64,000 nt of DNA from CAXXXW01 sp963665555. Lineage in GTDB: Bacteria > Pseudomonadota > Alphaproteobacteria > Thalassobaculales > Thalassobaculaceae. A program made the translations under genes and the position numbers. A model generated the notes under the pieces. The model had not been told where the DNA came from. It made no database searches and was given only the letters and a program-made list of their open reading frames with translations. The stretch is from the NCBI GenBank assembly GCA_963665555.2, contig OY762308.1, positions 62,001-126,000 of the forward strand, read 5' to 3'. Positions 50,184 to 58,393 of the stretch are shown piece after piece; within the stretch, counting starts at the first letter, position 1; every line of letters begins with the position of its first letter.

Positions 50184-51364
50184 GGGGCCGTTCGGGCGGC
50201 GGCGGGGCGGACCGGCATCCGGGCGCTGAGCGACATCGCGCAGTCGAGGGGCGGGCAGTCCCGCCAGGCGGCGAACTCCTCCAGGGAAATGCGCCCCGGC
50301 CCCTCGCCGCCGAGCACGCACACGGCGTCGCCGACCGCGATCTCCACATCGTCCGGCACGTCGAAGGCCAGGTGCTCCAGCGAATGGCCGATCGCCGGCA
50401 GGCGGCGGCCGCGGAACAGCACCTCCGCCGTCCGGCCCGGCGCGGGCGGGCGGCAGCCGTCGTTGTAGCCGCAGGGGATCACGGCGGCGCGGCGCGAGCG
50501 CCGCCGCGCGTGGTAGCCGCCGGCGCCGGGCGGCGGCCCGCCGGAATGGTCCGCGAGGTGGACGATCCGGCTCCTGACCGCCGCCAGGACCGGGGCGAAG
50601 CCGCGCGCGGCGGCGTCCACGCCGTCGAGCGGCGAGACGCCGTAGAGGATGTGGCCGGGGCACACGGCGGTGCACTCGTCCCGCCAGCCGGCGAGCAGGG
50701 CGGAACTCGCCAGCGCCTGGGTCTCCGGAATTTCGATCCCGCGCGCGCGCAGGGCGCGGAGCAGCGCGTAGAACAGGTCCAGCCGCTCCGCCGCCCAGGC
50801 CTTGCCGGACTCGTCCTTGAAGGAGAGATGGGTGTAGAGGCCGTCGATCCGCAGCCCCGGCAGGGCGCCGGCGGCGGCGACGAACGCCTCGGCCCGGTCC
50901 AGCCCGACCCCGACGCGGCCGAGGCCGATGTCGACCTTCACGAACACGGGAACCGGGCGCGCCTCCGTCCCCGCGGCGGCCGCGGCGCGCGCGCCCGCCA
51001 TGTCGTACACCGTCGGGACCGTGCCGGCGGCGGCGAGTGCGCCCATCGCCTCGGGCAGCGCGCCCGCCAGCATCAGGATCGGCGTCGAAACCCCGGCCGC
51101 GCGGATCGCCGACGCCTCGGCGAAGGAGCCGGTGGCCAGCATCTCGACGCCCGCCGCCTCGAGGATGCGGGCGACGGGAACCGCGCCGTGCCCGTAGGCG
51201 TTCGCCTTGATCGACGCGATGACCCGGACGCCCGGCCCGGCGAGGCGGCGGATGGCGGCGAGGTTGGCGCGCAGCGCGCCGCCGTCGATCTCCATCCAGG
51301 TCGGGTGCGCCGACAGGCCCGCGCCCGGCCGCGCCGCCCCGTCCGTCCCGTCCATCCCCGCCAT
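50180..51364 (-). CDS. alr: Alanine racemase
   Basis: A 394-residue PLP enzyme of fold type III. The PLP lysine is in SIKANAYGHG near residue 53. IPCGYNDG corresponds to the segment GYADG with the catalytic Tyr of the second strand; the family Ala is replaced by Asn. LAGWRDECTAVCPGHILYGVSPLD also fits. It makes D-alanine for peptidoglycan. The unusual Ala-rich N-terminus of about 18 residues and its coupling to glycosyltransferases suggest it may be an extra or specialised copy. Confidence 0.87.
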   Translation of the reverse strand: MAGMDGTDGAARPGAGLSAHPTWMEIDGGALRANLAAIRRLAGPGVRVIASIKANAYGHGAVPVARILEAAGVEMLATGSFAEASAIRAAGVSTPILMLAGALPEAMGALAAAGTVPTVYDMAGARAAAAAGTEARPVPVFVKVDIGLGRVGVGLDRAEAFVAAAGALPGLRIDGLYTHLSFKDESGKAWAAERLDLFYALLRALRARGIEIPETQALASSALLAGWRDECTAVCPGHILYGVSPLDGVDAAARGFAPVLAAVRSRIVHLADHSGGPPPGAGGYHARRRSRRAAVIPCGYNDGCRPPAPGRTAEVLFRGRRLPAIGHSLEHLAFDVPDDVEIAVGDAVCVLGGEGPGRISLEEFAAWRDCPPLDCAMSLSARMPVRPAAARTAP

Positions 51365-51388
51365 CGGCCGTCCCCCGCGTCCCGGCCC

Positions 51389-52237
51389 TCACTCTTCGGG
51401 GCCGACGAATTCCAGCACCGCGTCGTATTCCGGCAGGCGGATCGCGACGCTTTCGGGGCCGATCGCGTGCGGCGGCGGCGCGTCCATGCCGGCGAGGATT
51501 TCCGCGATCGGCGCGAGCGAGGCGGCGCGGAACACCAGCGCCCCGAACATCTGCGACCGCGCGCCGAGGTCGGAGGCGAGGTCGCCGTACTGCTCCCGGT
51601 AACCGGACGGGCGGCGGAAGGTCAGGCGCGCGTCGGCGGTCTCGATGGTCCGCACGCCGTCGCGCACCGCCGTCACCTCGCCCTCGACCAGCCGGGCGAA
51701 GGCGGCCGAGACGCCCTTCACGTCCTCCGTCACCGTCACGACCTCGGCGACCGCGAGCGCGCCGTTGGGGTGGCTCCGCCACTCCGGCCGCCAGACCAGT
51801 TCCGGCGTGCCGTGCTCGCAGAAATAGACCCGGCCGGCGGGGAACACGTCGGCCCGCACGGTGACGGTGCGGAAGGTCGCGTCGCGGACCTTCCCGTCCA
51901 GCTCCACCGGGCGGCCGAAGGCGCGCGGCGGGTCGCCGTCCATGTCGAGCGCCACCAGGTGGGCGTAGGTGTCGTCGGCGTTCGCGGTCTTGAACACCAG
52001 CCCGTCGATGCCGAGCGGCGTCGCCAGCAGGTCCGGGCGCCGCGTCTCGCCGCCCTCGGGCAGGCCGATCAGTTCGAAATAGTCGGTGTCGAACACCATC
52101 AGGTGGTTGATCGAGCCGAGCGTGTGGTAGCCGCGCGGCGTGACCGCGAAGCCCAGCGCGCGGCAGCGCGCCTCGGCGGCGTCCATGTCGCGGCGGACAT
52201 TGAGCACCACATGGTCGAGTCGGGTCGTGCAATCCAT
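51389..52237 (-). CDS. VOC-family (glyoxalase-like) protein
   Basis: A 282-residue protein. TRLDHVVLNVRRDMDAAEARCRALGFAVTPRGYHTLGSINHLMVF is the start of a glyoxalase-like domain, and the middle YFCEHGTPELVWRPEWRSHPNGALAVAEV continues it; a second beta-alpha unit follows. The role is unknown; isomerase or dioxygenase activities occur in the superfamily. It is separated by one base from the LLM oxidoreductase gene and both are probably in one operon. Confidence 0.83.
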   Translation of the reverse strand: MDCTTRLDHVVLNVRRDMDAAEARCRALGFAVTPRGYHTLGSINHLMVFDTDYFELIGLPEGGETRRPDLLATPLGIDGLVFKTANADDTYAHLVALDMDGDPPRAFGRPVELDGKVRDATFRTVTVRADVFPAGRVYFCEHGTPELVWRPEWRSHPNGALAVAEVVTVTEDVKGVSAAFARLVEGEVTAVRDGVRTIETADARLTFRRPSGYREQYGDLASDLGARSQMFGALVFRAASLAPIAEILAGMDAPPPHAIGPESVAIRLPEYDAVLEFVGPEE

Positions 52238-52238
52238 G

Positions 52239-53108
52239 TCAGCGCGCCTCCGCCATCCTTTGTATCGCGTCCATGTGGGCCTCGACGCCGGACAGGCCGG
52301 ACTCGCCGGTCCGGAAGGTGAGTTCGGTGGCGCCGAGCGCCGTCCACCGCTCCATGACGGCGCGCCAGTCCTCGCCGCCCTTGCCCTGGTCGGCGAAGAC
52401 GGTGGCGTTGATCCCGAGCGAATCCGGCTCGCGCCCGGCCTCGGCGGCGGCCTGGCGGAAGGCGGAGATCGCGGCCGCCGCCCGGTCGTCCGGGTCCTGG
52501 CGCGGGAACATGAACCAGCCGTCGCCGATCCGGCCGGCGCGGCGGATCGCGGGCGGCCGCATCGCGCCGATCCAGACCGGGATCGGCCGCTGGACGGGTT
52601 CGGGGTTGAGGCCGGCGGCCCCGAAACGGTGGAATTCGCCGTCGTATTCCGTCACGCGCTCGGTCCACAGCCGGCGCATCACGTCGATCTGCTCGGCGAA
52701 GCGGCGCGCCCGGCCGGCGAAGGGCACGCCGAGCGCGTCGTACTCGATCCGGTTCCAGCCGAGGCCGACGCCGAGCCTGAGCCGCCCGCCCGAAAGCACG
52801 TCCACCTGCGCCGCCTGCTTGGCGACCAGCGCCGCCTGGCGCTGCGGAAGGATCAGCACCGCCGTCGCCAGCCCGATCCGCGAGGTGACGGCGGCGGCGT
52901 AGCCCATCGTCGCCATGACCTCGTGGAACATGAAGTCGCGCGTGTAATTGGCGGCGAAGGCGGCCCCGCGCGGGTCGTCCTCGCCCAGCACATGGTCGAC
53001 GAAGGTGACGAAATCGTAGCCGAGCTCCTCGGCGGCCCGCAGGTAGTCGCGGATCGCGCCCGGATCGGCCCCGATCGCGGTCTGCGGGAAGGAAAGTCCG
53101 AGTCTCAT
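52239..53108 (-). CDS. LLM-class flavin-dependent oxidoreductase (F420-type)
   Basis: A 289-residue luciferase-like protein. RLGLSFPQTAIGADPGAIRDYLRAAEELGYDFVTFVDHVL at the N-terminus and VLSGGRLRLGVGLGWNRIEYDALG in the centre, with PIPVWIGAMRPPAIRRAGRIGDGWFM, are features of the F420/FMN LLM group. The substrate is unknown. Together with the VOC gene downstream it forms a two-gene unit. The ATG at 53108 is well placed. Confidence 0.9.
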   Translation of the reverse strand: MRLGLSFPQTAIGADPGAIRDYLRAAEELGYDFVTFVDHVLGEDDPRGAAFAANYTRDFMFHEVMATMGYAAAVTSRIGLATAVLILPQRQAALVAKQAAQVDVLSGGRLRLGVGLGWNRIEYDALGVPFAGRARRFAEQIDVMRRLWTERVTEYDGEFHRFGAAGLNPEPVQRPIPVWIGAMRPPAIRRAGRIGDGWFMFPRQDPDDRAAAAISAFRQAAAEAGREPDSLGINATVFADQGKGGEDWRAVMERWTALGATELTFRTGESGLSGVEAHMDAIQRMAEAR

Positions 53109-53241
53109 CGCGGCGTCCCGTGCGGCGTTCCGGCGTCCCGCGCGATCCTACAGCGATTCCGCGCGGGGTGGAAACGGCGTTGGGCGGGGGCGGGGAGGCT
53201 CCGAATCGACACGAAGCGGCGCCGGGGGCGGGTCGTAGGGC

Positions 53242-53254
53242 CTTGATTTTCAAG
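53242..53254. promoter_or_regulatory. Palindrome and repeated TTTTCAAG, candidate operator
   Basis: CTTGA-TTT-TCAAG is a perfect 5-bp inverted repeat in an AT-rich patch. TTTTCAAG occurs twice, at 53247-53254 and 53266-53273, 19 bases apart, about two helical turns. This is the pattern of a repressor or activator site. No bound protein can be named. Confidence 0.35.
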
Positions 53255-53350
53255 TAAATTGTTTGTTTTCAAGACGTTGCGGGCGGCGCCCAAAATTTGC
53301 GCAATGGGGTCGGAAGCGCCGGGGGGCGGGCGAAAGCGGGGCGGCGGCGG

Positions 53351-53374
53351 GGGGTTTTCCACGGGGTTTTCCAC
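53351..53374. repeat. 12-bp tandem duplication GGGGTTTTCCAC x2
   Basis: Two perfect copies lie head-to-tail. The second copy also forms TTCCAC-N7-GTGGAA (53369-53387). The units resemble degenerate DnaA boxes, but a replication origin is not supported. Confidence 0.5.
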
Positions 53375-53581
53375 CGGGATCGTGGAATATCCCCGCAGCC
53401 GCGCGGGAGGCGCCCGAAGCCGCCCGCCGCCGCCGCCCCGGTTCCGCTCCGGTCCCGCCCGCGCCGCCGCCCCGGTCCGGCTCCGGCGCCGCCGCCCCGG
53501 CCAGGCTCCGGCCCCGCCCGCGGCCGCCCGCGCCGCCCCGCGCGGTTGACGCGGGCCGGGGGGCGGGGCGACAGTGGGGCG

Positions 53582-55636
53582 ATGAGCGAGACCGCGACAG
53601 AAGGCGCGTCCGCGGCCGCCGGACCCGCTTCCCCCGTCCCCGCCCCGGCCGGCCCCGCCCCGGCCGGCCCCGCCCCGGCCGCCGCGCCCGCGCGCCCGGC
53701 CCGCGCGGCGCCCCGGCCGCCGCCCGACATCGAGGCCGGCGCGGCCGTTATCCGCGAGCAGGCGCGCCTGCTCCCCGGCTCTCCCGGCGTGTACCGGATG
53801 CTCGACGCCGCCGGCGAAGCGCTCTACGTGGGCAAGGCGCGCGACCTGCGCCGGCGCGTCGCCAGCTACGCCCAGCCGGCCCGGCTCTCGCACCGCCTGT
53901 TCCGCATGGTCGGCGAGACGGCGGCGATGGAGGTGGTCGTCACCCATACCGAGGTCGAGGCGCTGCTGCTCGAAAGCAACCTGATCAAGCGCCTGAAGCC
54001 GCGCTACAATGTGCTGATGCGCGACGACAAGTCGTTCCCGCACATCCTCATCACCGGCGACCACGCAAGCCCCCGCATCGCGAAGCACCGCGGCGCGCAG
54101 ACCCGCCCCGGCGCCTATTTCGGCCCCTTCGCCTCGGCCGGCGCGGTGAACCGCACGGTCGCGGCGCTGCAGCGCGCCTTCCTGATCCGCAACTGCTCCG
54201 ATTCGGTGTTCGCCAGCCGCGCAAGGCCCTGCCTGCAGTACCAGATCAAGCGCTGCGCCGCGCCCTGCGTCGATTACGTGGCGGCGGCGGAGTACGACAC
54301 GCTGGTCCGCCAGGCCCGCGCCTTCCTCGCCGGCGAGAGCGCGGCGGTCCAGAAGGACATGGCCGCCCGCATGAAGGAGGCGAGCGACGCGCTCGATTTC
54401 GAGACCGCCGCGCTGTACCGCGACCGCATCCGCGCGCTGACCCAGGTCCAGGCGCGCCAGGACATCAACATCGACGGGCTGGGCGACGCCGACATCTTCG
54501 CCGTCGCGGCCGAGGGCGGGGCCAGCTGCGTCCAGGTGTTCTTCTTCCGGGGCGGCGCCAATTACGGCAACCGGGCCTATTTCCCCAGCCACGACAAGGC
54601 GCACGAGCCGGAGGAGATCCTCTCCGCCTTCATCGGCCAGTTCTACGACAACAAGCGCCCGCCGCGCCTCGTCCTGGTCAACCTGGAGCCGCCGGAGCGC
54701 GCGCTGCTGGCCGAGGCGCTGTCGGTCCGGGCGGGGCGCAAGGTCGCGCTGGTCCGCCCGGCCCGCGGGCCCAAGCGCAAGCTCGCCGCGCACGCCGAAA
54801 CCAACGCCCGCGAGGCGCTGGCGCGGCGGCGGGCCGAAAGCGCGTCGCACCGCCGGATGCTCCAGGCGGTCGCCGAGGCGTTCGGCCTCGAGGCGGCGCC
54901 GCAACGGATCGAGGTGTACGACAACAGCCACATCCAGGGGACGGCCGCCGTCGGCGCGATGGTCGTCGCCGGGCCGGAGGGGTTCGAGAAGGCCGCCTAC
55001 CGCAAGTTCAACATCCGCGACGTGGAGCCGCCCGGCGGCGGGGACGCGGACGCCGCCCCGGCCGAAGGCGGCGGCGCGACGGTGCGGCGCGGCGACGACT
55101 ACGCGATGATGCGCCAGGTGCTGCGCCGCCGCTTCGCCCGCGCCCGCGAGGAGGACCCGGACCGGACCGGCGGCTCGTGGCCGGACCTCGCCCTGATCGA
55201 CGGCGGGCGCGGCCAGTTGCGCGCCGCCGCCGAAACGCTGGCCGAACTCGGCGCCGGGGACGTGCCGCTGGCCGCCGTCTCCAAGGGGCCGGACCGCGAC
55301 GCCGGGCGCGAGCGGTTCCACCTTCCCGGCCGGCCGGCCTTCTCGCTGCCGCCGCGCGCGCCGGTGCTGTTCTACCTGCAGCGGCTGCGCGACGAGGCGC
55401 ACCGGTTCGCCATCGAGACCCACCGCGCGCGCCGGGCCCGGGCCGCCGGCCGGTCCGGCCTCGACGACATTCCCGGCGTCGGCGCGCGGCGCAAGCGCGC
55501 CCTGCTGCACCATTTCGGCTCCGCCCGCGCGGTCTCGCGCGCCGGGCTGGCGGACCTCGAAACGGTCGAGGGGCTGGGCAAGGCGGTGGCGCGGCGGGTG
55601 TACGATTTCTTCCACGAGGACGCGCGGGCGGGGTAA
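53582..55636 (+). CDS. uvrC: UvrABC system protein C, excision nuclease
   Basis: A 684-residue protein. After a Pro/Ala-rich tail of about 50 residues come the GIY-YIG nuclease (GSPGVYRMLDAAGEALYVGKA), a UVR motif (MKEASDALDFETAALYRDRI), the RNase-H-like nuclease (YDNSHIQGTAAVGAMVV, LIDGGRGQL) and a C-terminal helix-hairpin-helix (DDIPGVGARRKRALLHHFGS). UvrC makes both incisions in nucleotide excision repair. ATG 53582 is the first Met. The long low-complexity tail is not part of the usual UvrC. It precedes pgsA, the usual alphaproteobacterial order. Confidence 0.95.
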   Translation: MSETATEGASAAAGPASPVPAPAGPAPAGPAPAAAPARPARAAPRPPPDIEAGAAVIREQARLLPGSPGVYRMLDAAGEALYVGKARDLRRRVASYAQPARLSHRLFRMVGETAAMEVVVTHTEVEALLLESNLIKRLKPRYNVLMRDDKSFPHILITGDHASPRIAKHRGAQTRPGAYFGPFASAGAVNRTVAALQRAFLIRNCSDSVFASRARPCLQYQIKRCAAPCVDYVAAAEYDTLVRQARAFLAGESAAVQKDMAARMKEASDALDFETAALYRDRIRALTQVQARQDINIDGLGDADIFAVAAEGGASCVQVFFFRGGANYGNRAYFPSHDKAHEPEEILSAFIGQFYDNKRPPRLVLVNLEPPERALLAEALSVRAGRKVALVRPARGPKRKLAAHAETNAREALARRRAESASHRRMLQAVAEAFGLEAAPQRIEVYDNSHIQGTAAVGAMVVAGPEGFEKAAYRKFNIRDVEPPGGGDADAAPAEGGGATVRRGDDYAMMRQVLRRRFARAREEDPDRTGGSWPDLALIDGGRGQLRAAAETLAELGAGDVPLAAVSKGPDRDAGRERFHLPGRPAFSLPPRAPVLFYLQRLRDEAHRFAIETHRARRARAAGRSGLDDIPGVGARRKRALLHHFGSARAVSRAGLADLETVEGLGKAVARRVYDFFHEDARAG

Positions 55637-55677
55637 ATTGCCGCCCCGTTTCCGCCTCCCGCCGGACCGCCGAGACG

Positions 55678-56310
55678 ATGCGCCTGCCGAATCTCCTCAC
55701 GATGTCGCGGATCGCCCTCGTCCCGATCGTGATCGCCCTGATCTGGATCGGCGAGGCGGAGGCGCGCTGGGCGGCGACGGCGCTCTATGTGCTCGCCTGC
55801 GCGACCGACTACCTCGACGGCTACCTCGCCCGCAGCTGGAACCAGCAATCGGCGCTGGGCCGGCTGTTCGACCCGATCGCCGACAAGCTGCTGGTCGGCG
55901 GCTGCCTGCTGGTGCTCACCGCCTTCGACCATATCGACGGGTGGAGCGTGCTGCCGGCGCTGGTGATCCTGCTCAGGGAAATCCTGGTGTCGGGCCTGCG
56001 GGAGTATCTCGCGGAAATCCGCGTCGGCCTGCCGGTGAGCCGGCTGGCGAAGTGGAAGACCGGGCTGCAGATGGTCGCGCTCGGCCTGCTGCTGCTGGGC
56101 GACGCCGGCCCGGCGGCGTGGCCGACGGTGGCGGCGGGGGAGGTCTGCCTGTGGGCGGCGGCGCTGCTCACGCTGTGGACGGGGTACGACTACCTGCGCT
56201 CCGGCCTGCTGCATGTCGCCGCCGCCGACGATCCGCCGGCCCAGGCCCGGAGCCGGTCCGCCGCGGCGGACCGCGCCCGGGGCGCGCGCGCCGGGGAGGG
56301 CGGCGCGTGA
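55678..56310 (+). CDS. pgsA: CDP-diacylglycerol-glycerol-3-phosphate 3-phosphatidyltransferase
   Basis: A 210-residue inner-membrane enzyme with several transmembrane helices. The CDP-alcohol phosphatidyltransferase motif D-G-x2-A-R-x8-G-x3-D-x3-D is seen as DGYLARSWNQQSALGRLFD then PIAD. It makes phosphatidylglycerol-phosphate. The C-terminal 30 residues are charged and variable. Its end overlaps the mobB start (GTGA at 56307-56310). Confidence 0.92.
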   Translation: MRLPNLLTMSRIALVPIVIALIWIGEAEARWAATALYVLACATDYLDGYLARSWNQQSALGRLFDPIADKLLVGGCLLVLTAFDHIDGWSVLPALVILLREILVSGLREYLAEIRVGLPVSRLAKWKTGLQMVALGLLLLGDAGPAAWPTVAAGEVCLWAAALLTLWTGYDYLRSGLLHVAAADDPPAQARSRSAAADRARGARAGEGGA

Positions 56311-56858
56311 AGGTGCTGGGCGTCGTCGGCTGGAGCGGCGCCGGCAAGACGACGCTGCTGCGCCGCCTGATCCCGGCGCTGGTCCGGCGCGGCGTCTCCG
56401 TCTCGACCGTCAAGCACGCCCACCACCGTTTCGACGTGGACACGCCGGGCAAGGACTCCCACGAGCACCGGCTGGCCGGCGCGGCCGAGGTGCTGGTCTC
56501 CTCCTCCGCCCGGTGGGCGCTGATGCGCGAGAACCGCGGCGCGCCGGAGCCGGGGCTGGACGAGTTGCTGGCGCGGCTCTCCCCGGTGGACCTGGTGCTG
56601 GTGGAGGGGTTCAAGCGCCATCCGCACGACAAGCTCGAAGTCTGGCGCGCGGCCAACGACAAGCCGCTGCTGCACCCGGACGACCCGCGCGTCCGCGCCA
56701 TCGCCTGCGACACGCCGCCGCCCGGCGCGTCGGTCCCGGCGCTGGCGCTGGACGACGTGGAGGCCATCGCCGAGTTCGCCATGAGGACGGCCGGCCTCGC
56801 GGCGGAGGCGGCAAGCGCCGGCGGGCGCGCGGGCGGGCGCCCGGGCGAGAGGATGTGA
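56307..56858 (+). CDS. mobB: Molybdopterin-guanine dinucleotide biosynthesis protein B
   Basis: A 183-residue P-loop NTPase with GWSGAGKTTLLRRL at the start, KHAHHRFDVDTPGKDSHEHRLAGA, and LVLVEGFKRHPHDKLEVWRA. It binds GTP and assists MobA in adding GMP to molybdopterin. GTG start at 56307, overlapping pgsA. The C-terminal tail is Gly/Arg-rich. Confidence 0.93.
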   Translation: MKVLGVVGWSGAGKTTLLRRLIPALVRRGVSVSTVKHAHHRFDVDTPGKDSHEHRLAGAAEVLVSSSARWALMRENRGAPEPGLDELLARLSPVDLVLVEGFKRHPHDKLEVWRAANDKPLLHPDDPRVRAIACDTPPPGASVPALALDDVEAIAEFAMRTAGLAAEAASAGGRAGGRPGERM

Positions 56859-56870
56859 TACGCTGGCGCC

Positions 56871-58145
56871 ATGGCCCAGCTCAGCGACGACTGTTTCGCC
56901 TTCGGGGGCGGCCTCACGCCGGTGGACGAGGCGCTGGCCCGGCTGGAGCGGACGCTCGCCCCAGTGGTCGAGCCGGAGACGGCGGCGCTCGCCGCCGCGC
57001 GCGGGCGCGTGCTGGCGCGGGACATCCGGGCGGGCGAGGATGTGCCGCCGCACGACAATTCGGCGGTGGACGGCTACGCGGTCTATTTCGACGACCTGGC
57101 GCCGGACGCCGAGACCGTCCTCCCGGTCGCCGGGCGCGCCGCCGCCGGCCATCCCTTCCCGCGGCCGCAGCGCCGGGGCGAGGCGGTGCTGATCTTCACC
57201 GGCGCGCCGATGCCGCGCGGCCCCGGCGGCGGTCCCGGCCCGGACACGGTGGCGATGCTGGAGGACTGCCGGACGGACGGCGACCGTGTCGCGCTGCCCC
57301 CGGGCCTGCCGCGCGGCGCCAACCGGCGCGCCGCCGGCGAGGACGTGGCGGCCGGCGCGGTCGCGCTGCGCGCCGGGCGGCGGCTCAGGCCGCAGGACAT
57401 CGGGCTGGCGGCCGCGCTCGGCCTGGCGGAGCTTCCGGTCTACGCGCCGCTGCGGGTCGCGGTGTTCTCGACCGGCGACGAGGTGCGCGATCCCGGCGCG
57501 CCGCGCGGGCCGGGCGCGATCTACGACTCCAACCGTTTCGCGCTCGCCGCCGCGCTGGCCGGGCTGGGCTGCGCGGTGGGCGACCTCGGCATCCTGCCGG
57601 ACGACCGGCCGGCGATCGGCCGGGCGCTCGCGGCGGCGGCGGACGGGCACGACGCGATCGTCGCTTCCGGCGGCGTCTCGGCCGGCGGGGAGGACCATGT
57701 GCGCGGCGCGGTGGAGGACAACGGCTCGATCCATTTCTGGCGGCTCGCGATCAAGCCGGGCCGGCCGGTGGCGCTGGGCCAGGTCGGGCGGACGCCGTTC
57801 ATCGGCCTGCCCGGCAACCCGGCGGCGGCGATGGTGACCTTCCTGCGCGTCGCGCGCCCGGTCCTGCTGCGCCTCGCCGGCGCGGCGGAGGCGGCGCCGA
57901 GGCTGTATCGGGTCCGGGCCGGATTCGGCTACAAGAAGAAGCGCGGCCGGCGCGAATACGTGCGCGTCCGGCTGGAGGCCGGCGGCGACGGCCGGTGGAC
58001 GGCGCGCAAGTTCCCGCGCGACGGCGCCGGCATCCTGTCGTCCATGGTCTTCGCCGACGGGCTGGTCGAACTCCCGGAGGAGGTCCTCGGCGTCGCCGAG
58101 GGCGGGCCGGTGGACTATCTGCCGTTCAGCGAGGTGGGATTGTGA
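56871..58145 (+). CDS. moeA: Molybdopterin molybdenumtransferase
   Basis: A 424-residue protein. PPHDNSAVDGYAV, VFSTGDEV, GAIYDSNRFALAAAL and FIGLPGNPAAAMVTF are MoeA features. It inserts molybdate into MPT-AMP. It begins 12 bases after mobB and overlaps moaD by GTGA, so the molybdenum cofactor genes form one translational unit. Confidence 0.95.
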   Translation: MAQLSDDCFAFGGGLTPVDEALARLERTLAPVVEPETAALAAARGRVLARDIRAGEDVPPHDNSAVDGYAVYFDDLAPDAETVLPVAGRAAAGHPFPRPQRRGEAVLIFTGAPMPRGPGGGPGPDTVAMLEDCRTDGDRVALPPGLPRGANRRAAGEDVAAGAVALRAGRRLRPQDIGLAAALGLAELPVYAPLRVAVFSTGDEVRDPGAPRGPGAIYDSNRFALAAALAGLGCAVGDLGILPDDRPAIGRALAAAADGHDAIVASGGVSAGGEDHVRGAVEDNGSIHFWRLAIKPGRPVALGQVGRTPFIGLPGNPAAAMVTFLRVARPVLLRLAGAAEAAPRLYRVRAGFGYKKKRGRREYVRVRLEAGGDGRWTARKFPRDGAGILSSMVFADGLVELPEEVLGVAEGGPVDYLPFSEVGL

Positions 58146-58393
58146 AACTGCTCTATTTCGCCTGGGTGCGGACCCGGATCGGAACGGGCGGCGAGACCGT
58201 CTCGCCGCCGGCGGAGGTGCGCGACGTGGCCGGCCTGGTCGAGTGGCTGAAGGGCCGGAGCGCCGGCGCGGCCGAGGCCTTCGCCGACGCCGGCGCGATC
58301 CGGGTGGCCGTGAACCAGGAATACGTCGAACTCGACCACCCGGTCGCGGAGGGCGACGAGGTGGCGTTCTTCCCGCCGGTCACGGGAGGCTGA
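58142..58393 (+). CDS. moaD: Molybdopterin synthase small subunit
   Basis: An 83-residue ubiquitin-like protein. KLLYFAWVRTRIG opens it, and it ends in FFPPVTGG, whose C-terminal Gly-Gly is converted to a thiocarboxylate to give sulfur to molybdopterin. GTG start overlaps the moeA stop. The antisense fmt reading frame covers it completely. Confidence 0.93.
   Translation: MKLLYFAWVRTRIGTGGETVSPPAEVRDVAGLVEWLKGRSAGAAEAFADAGAIRVAVNQEYVELDHPVAEGDEVAFFPPVTGG

Larger units (their letters stand above)
53109..53581. other. Non-coding gap between two divergent genes, with palindromes and repeats
   Basis: No supported gene lies in this 473-base gap, although GC-rich open frames pass through it. Its left part (53241-53273) is a sharp AT-rich patch that contains an inverted repeat and a direct repeat, and its right part has a 12-bp tandem duplication. 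The end, about 53400-53560, is Pro/Arg-coding low-complexity GC sequence. It must hold the promoters of the LLM gene and of uvrC. Confidence 0.45.

Noticed and set aside
50180..51364. Loss of function of alanine racemase because of GYNDG
   Set aside because: The catalytic Tyr itself is retained; the neighbouring Asn is a modest change, so an active enzyme is still the best reading.
53351..53375. Possible DnaA boxes and replication origin
   Set aside because: The TTTTCCACG and TTTTCCACC words are imperfect, only two copies exist, and no dnaA, dnaN or AT-rich unwinding region is present.
53259..53549. Open frames in the gap before uvrC
   Set aside because: Pro/Arg/Gly-rich, no start signal, no motif; treated as non-coding.
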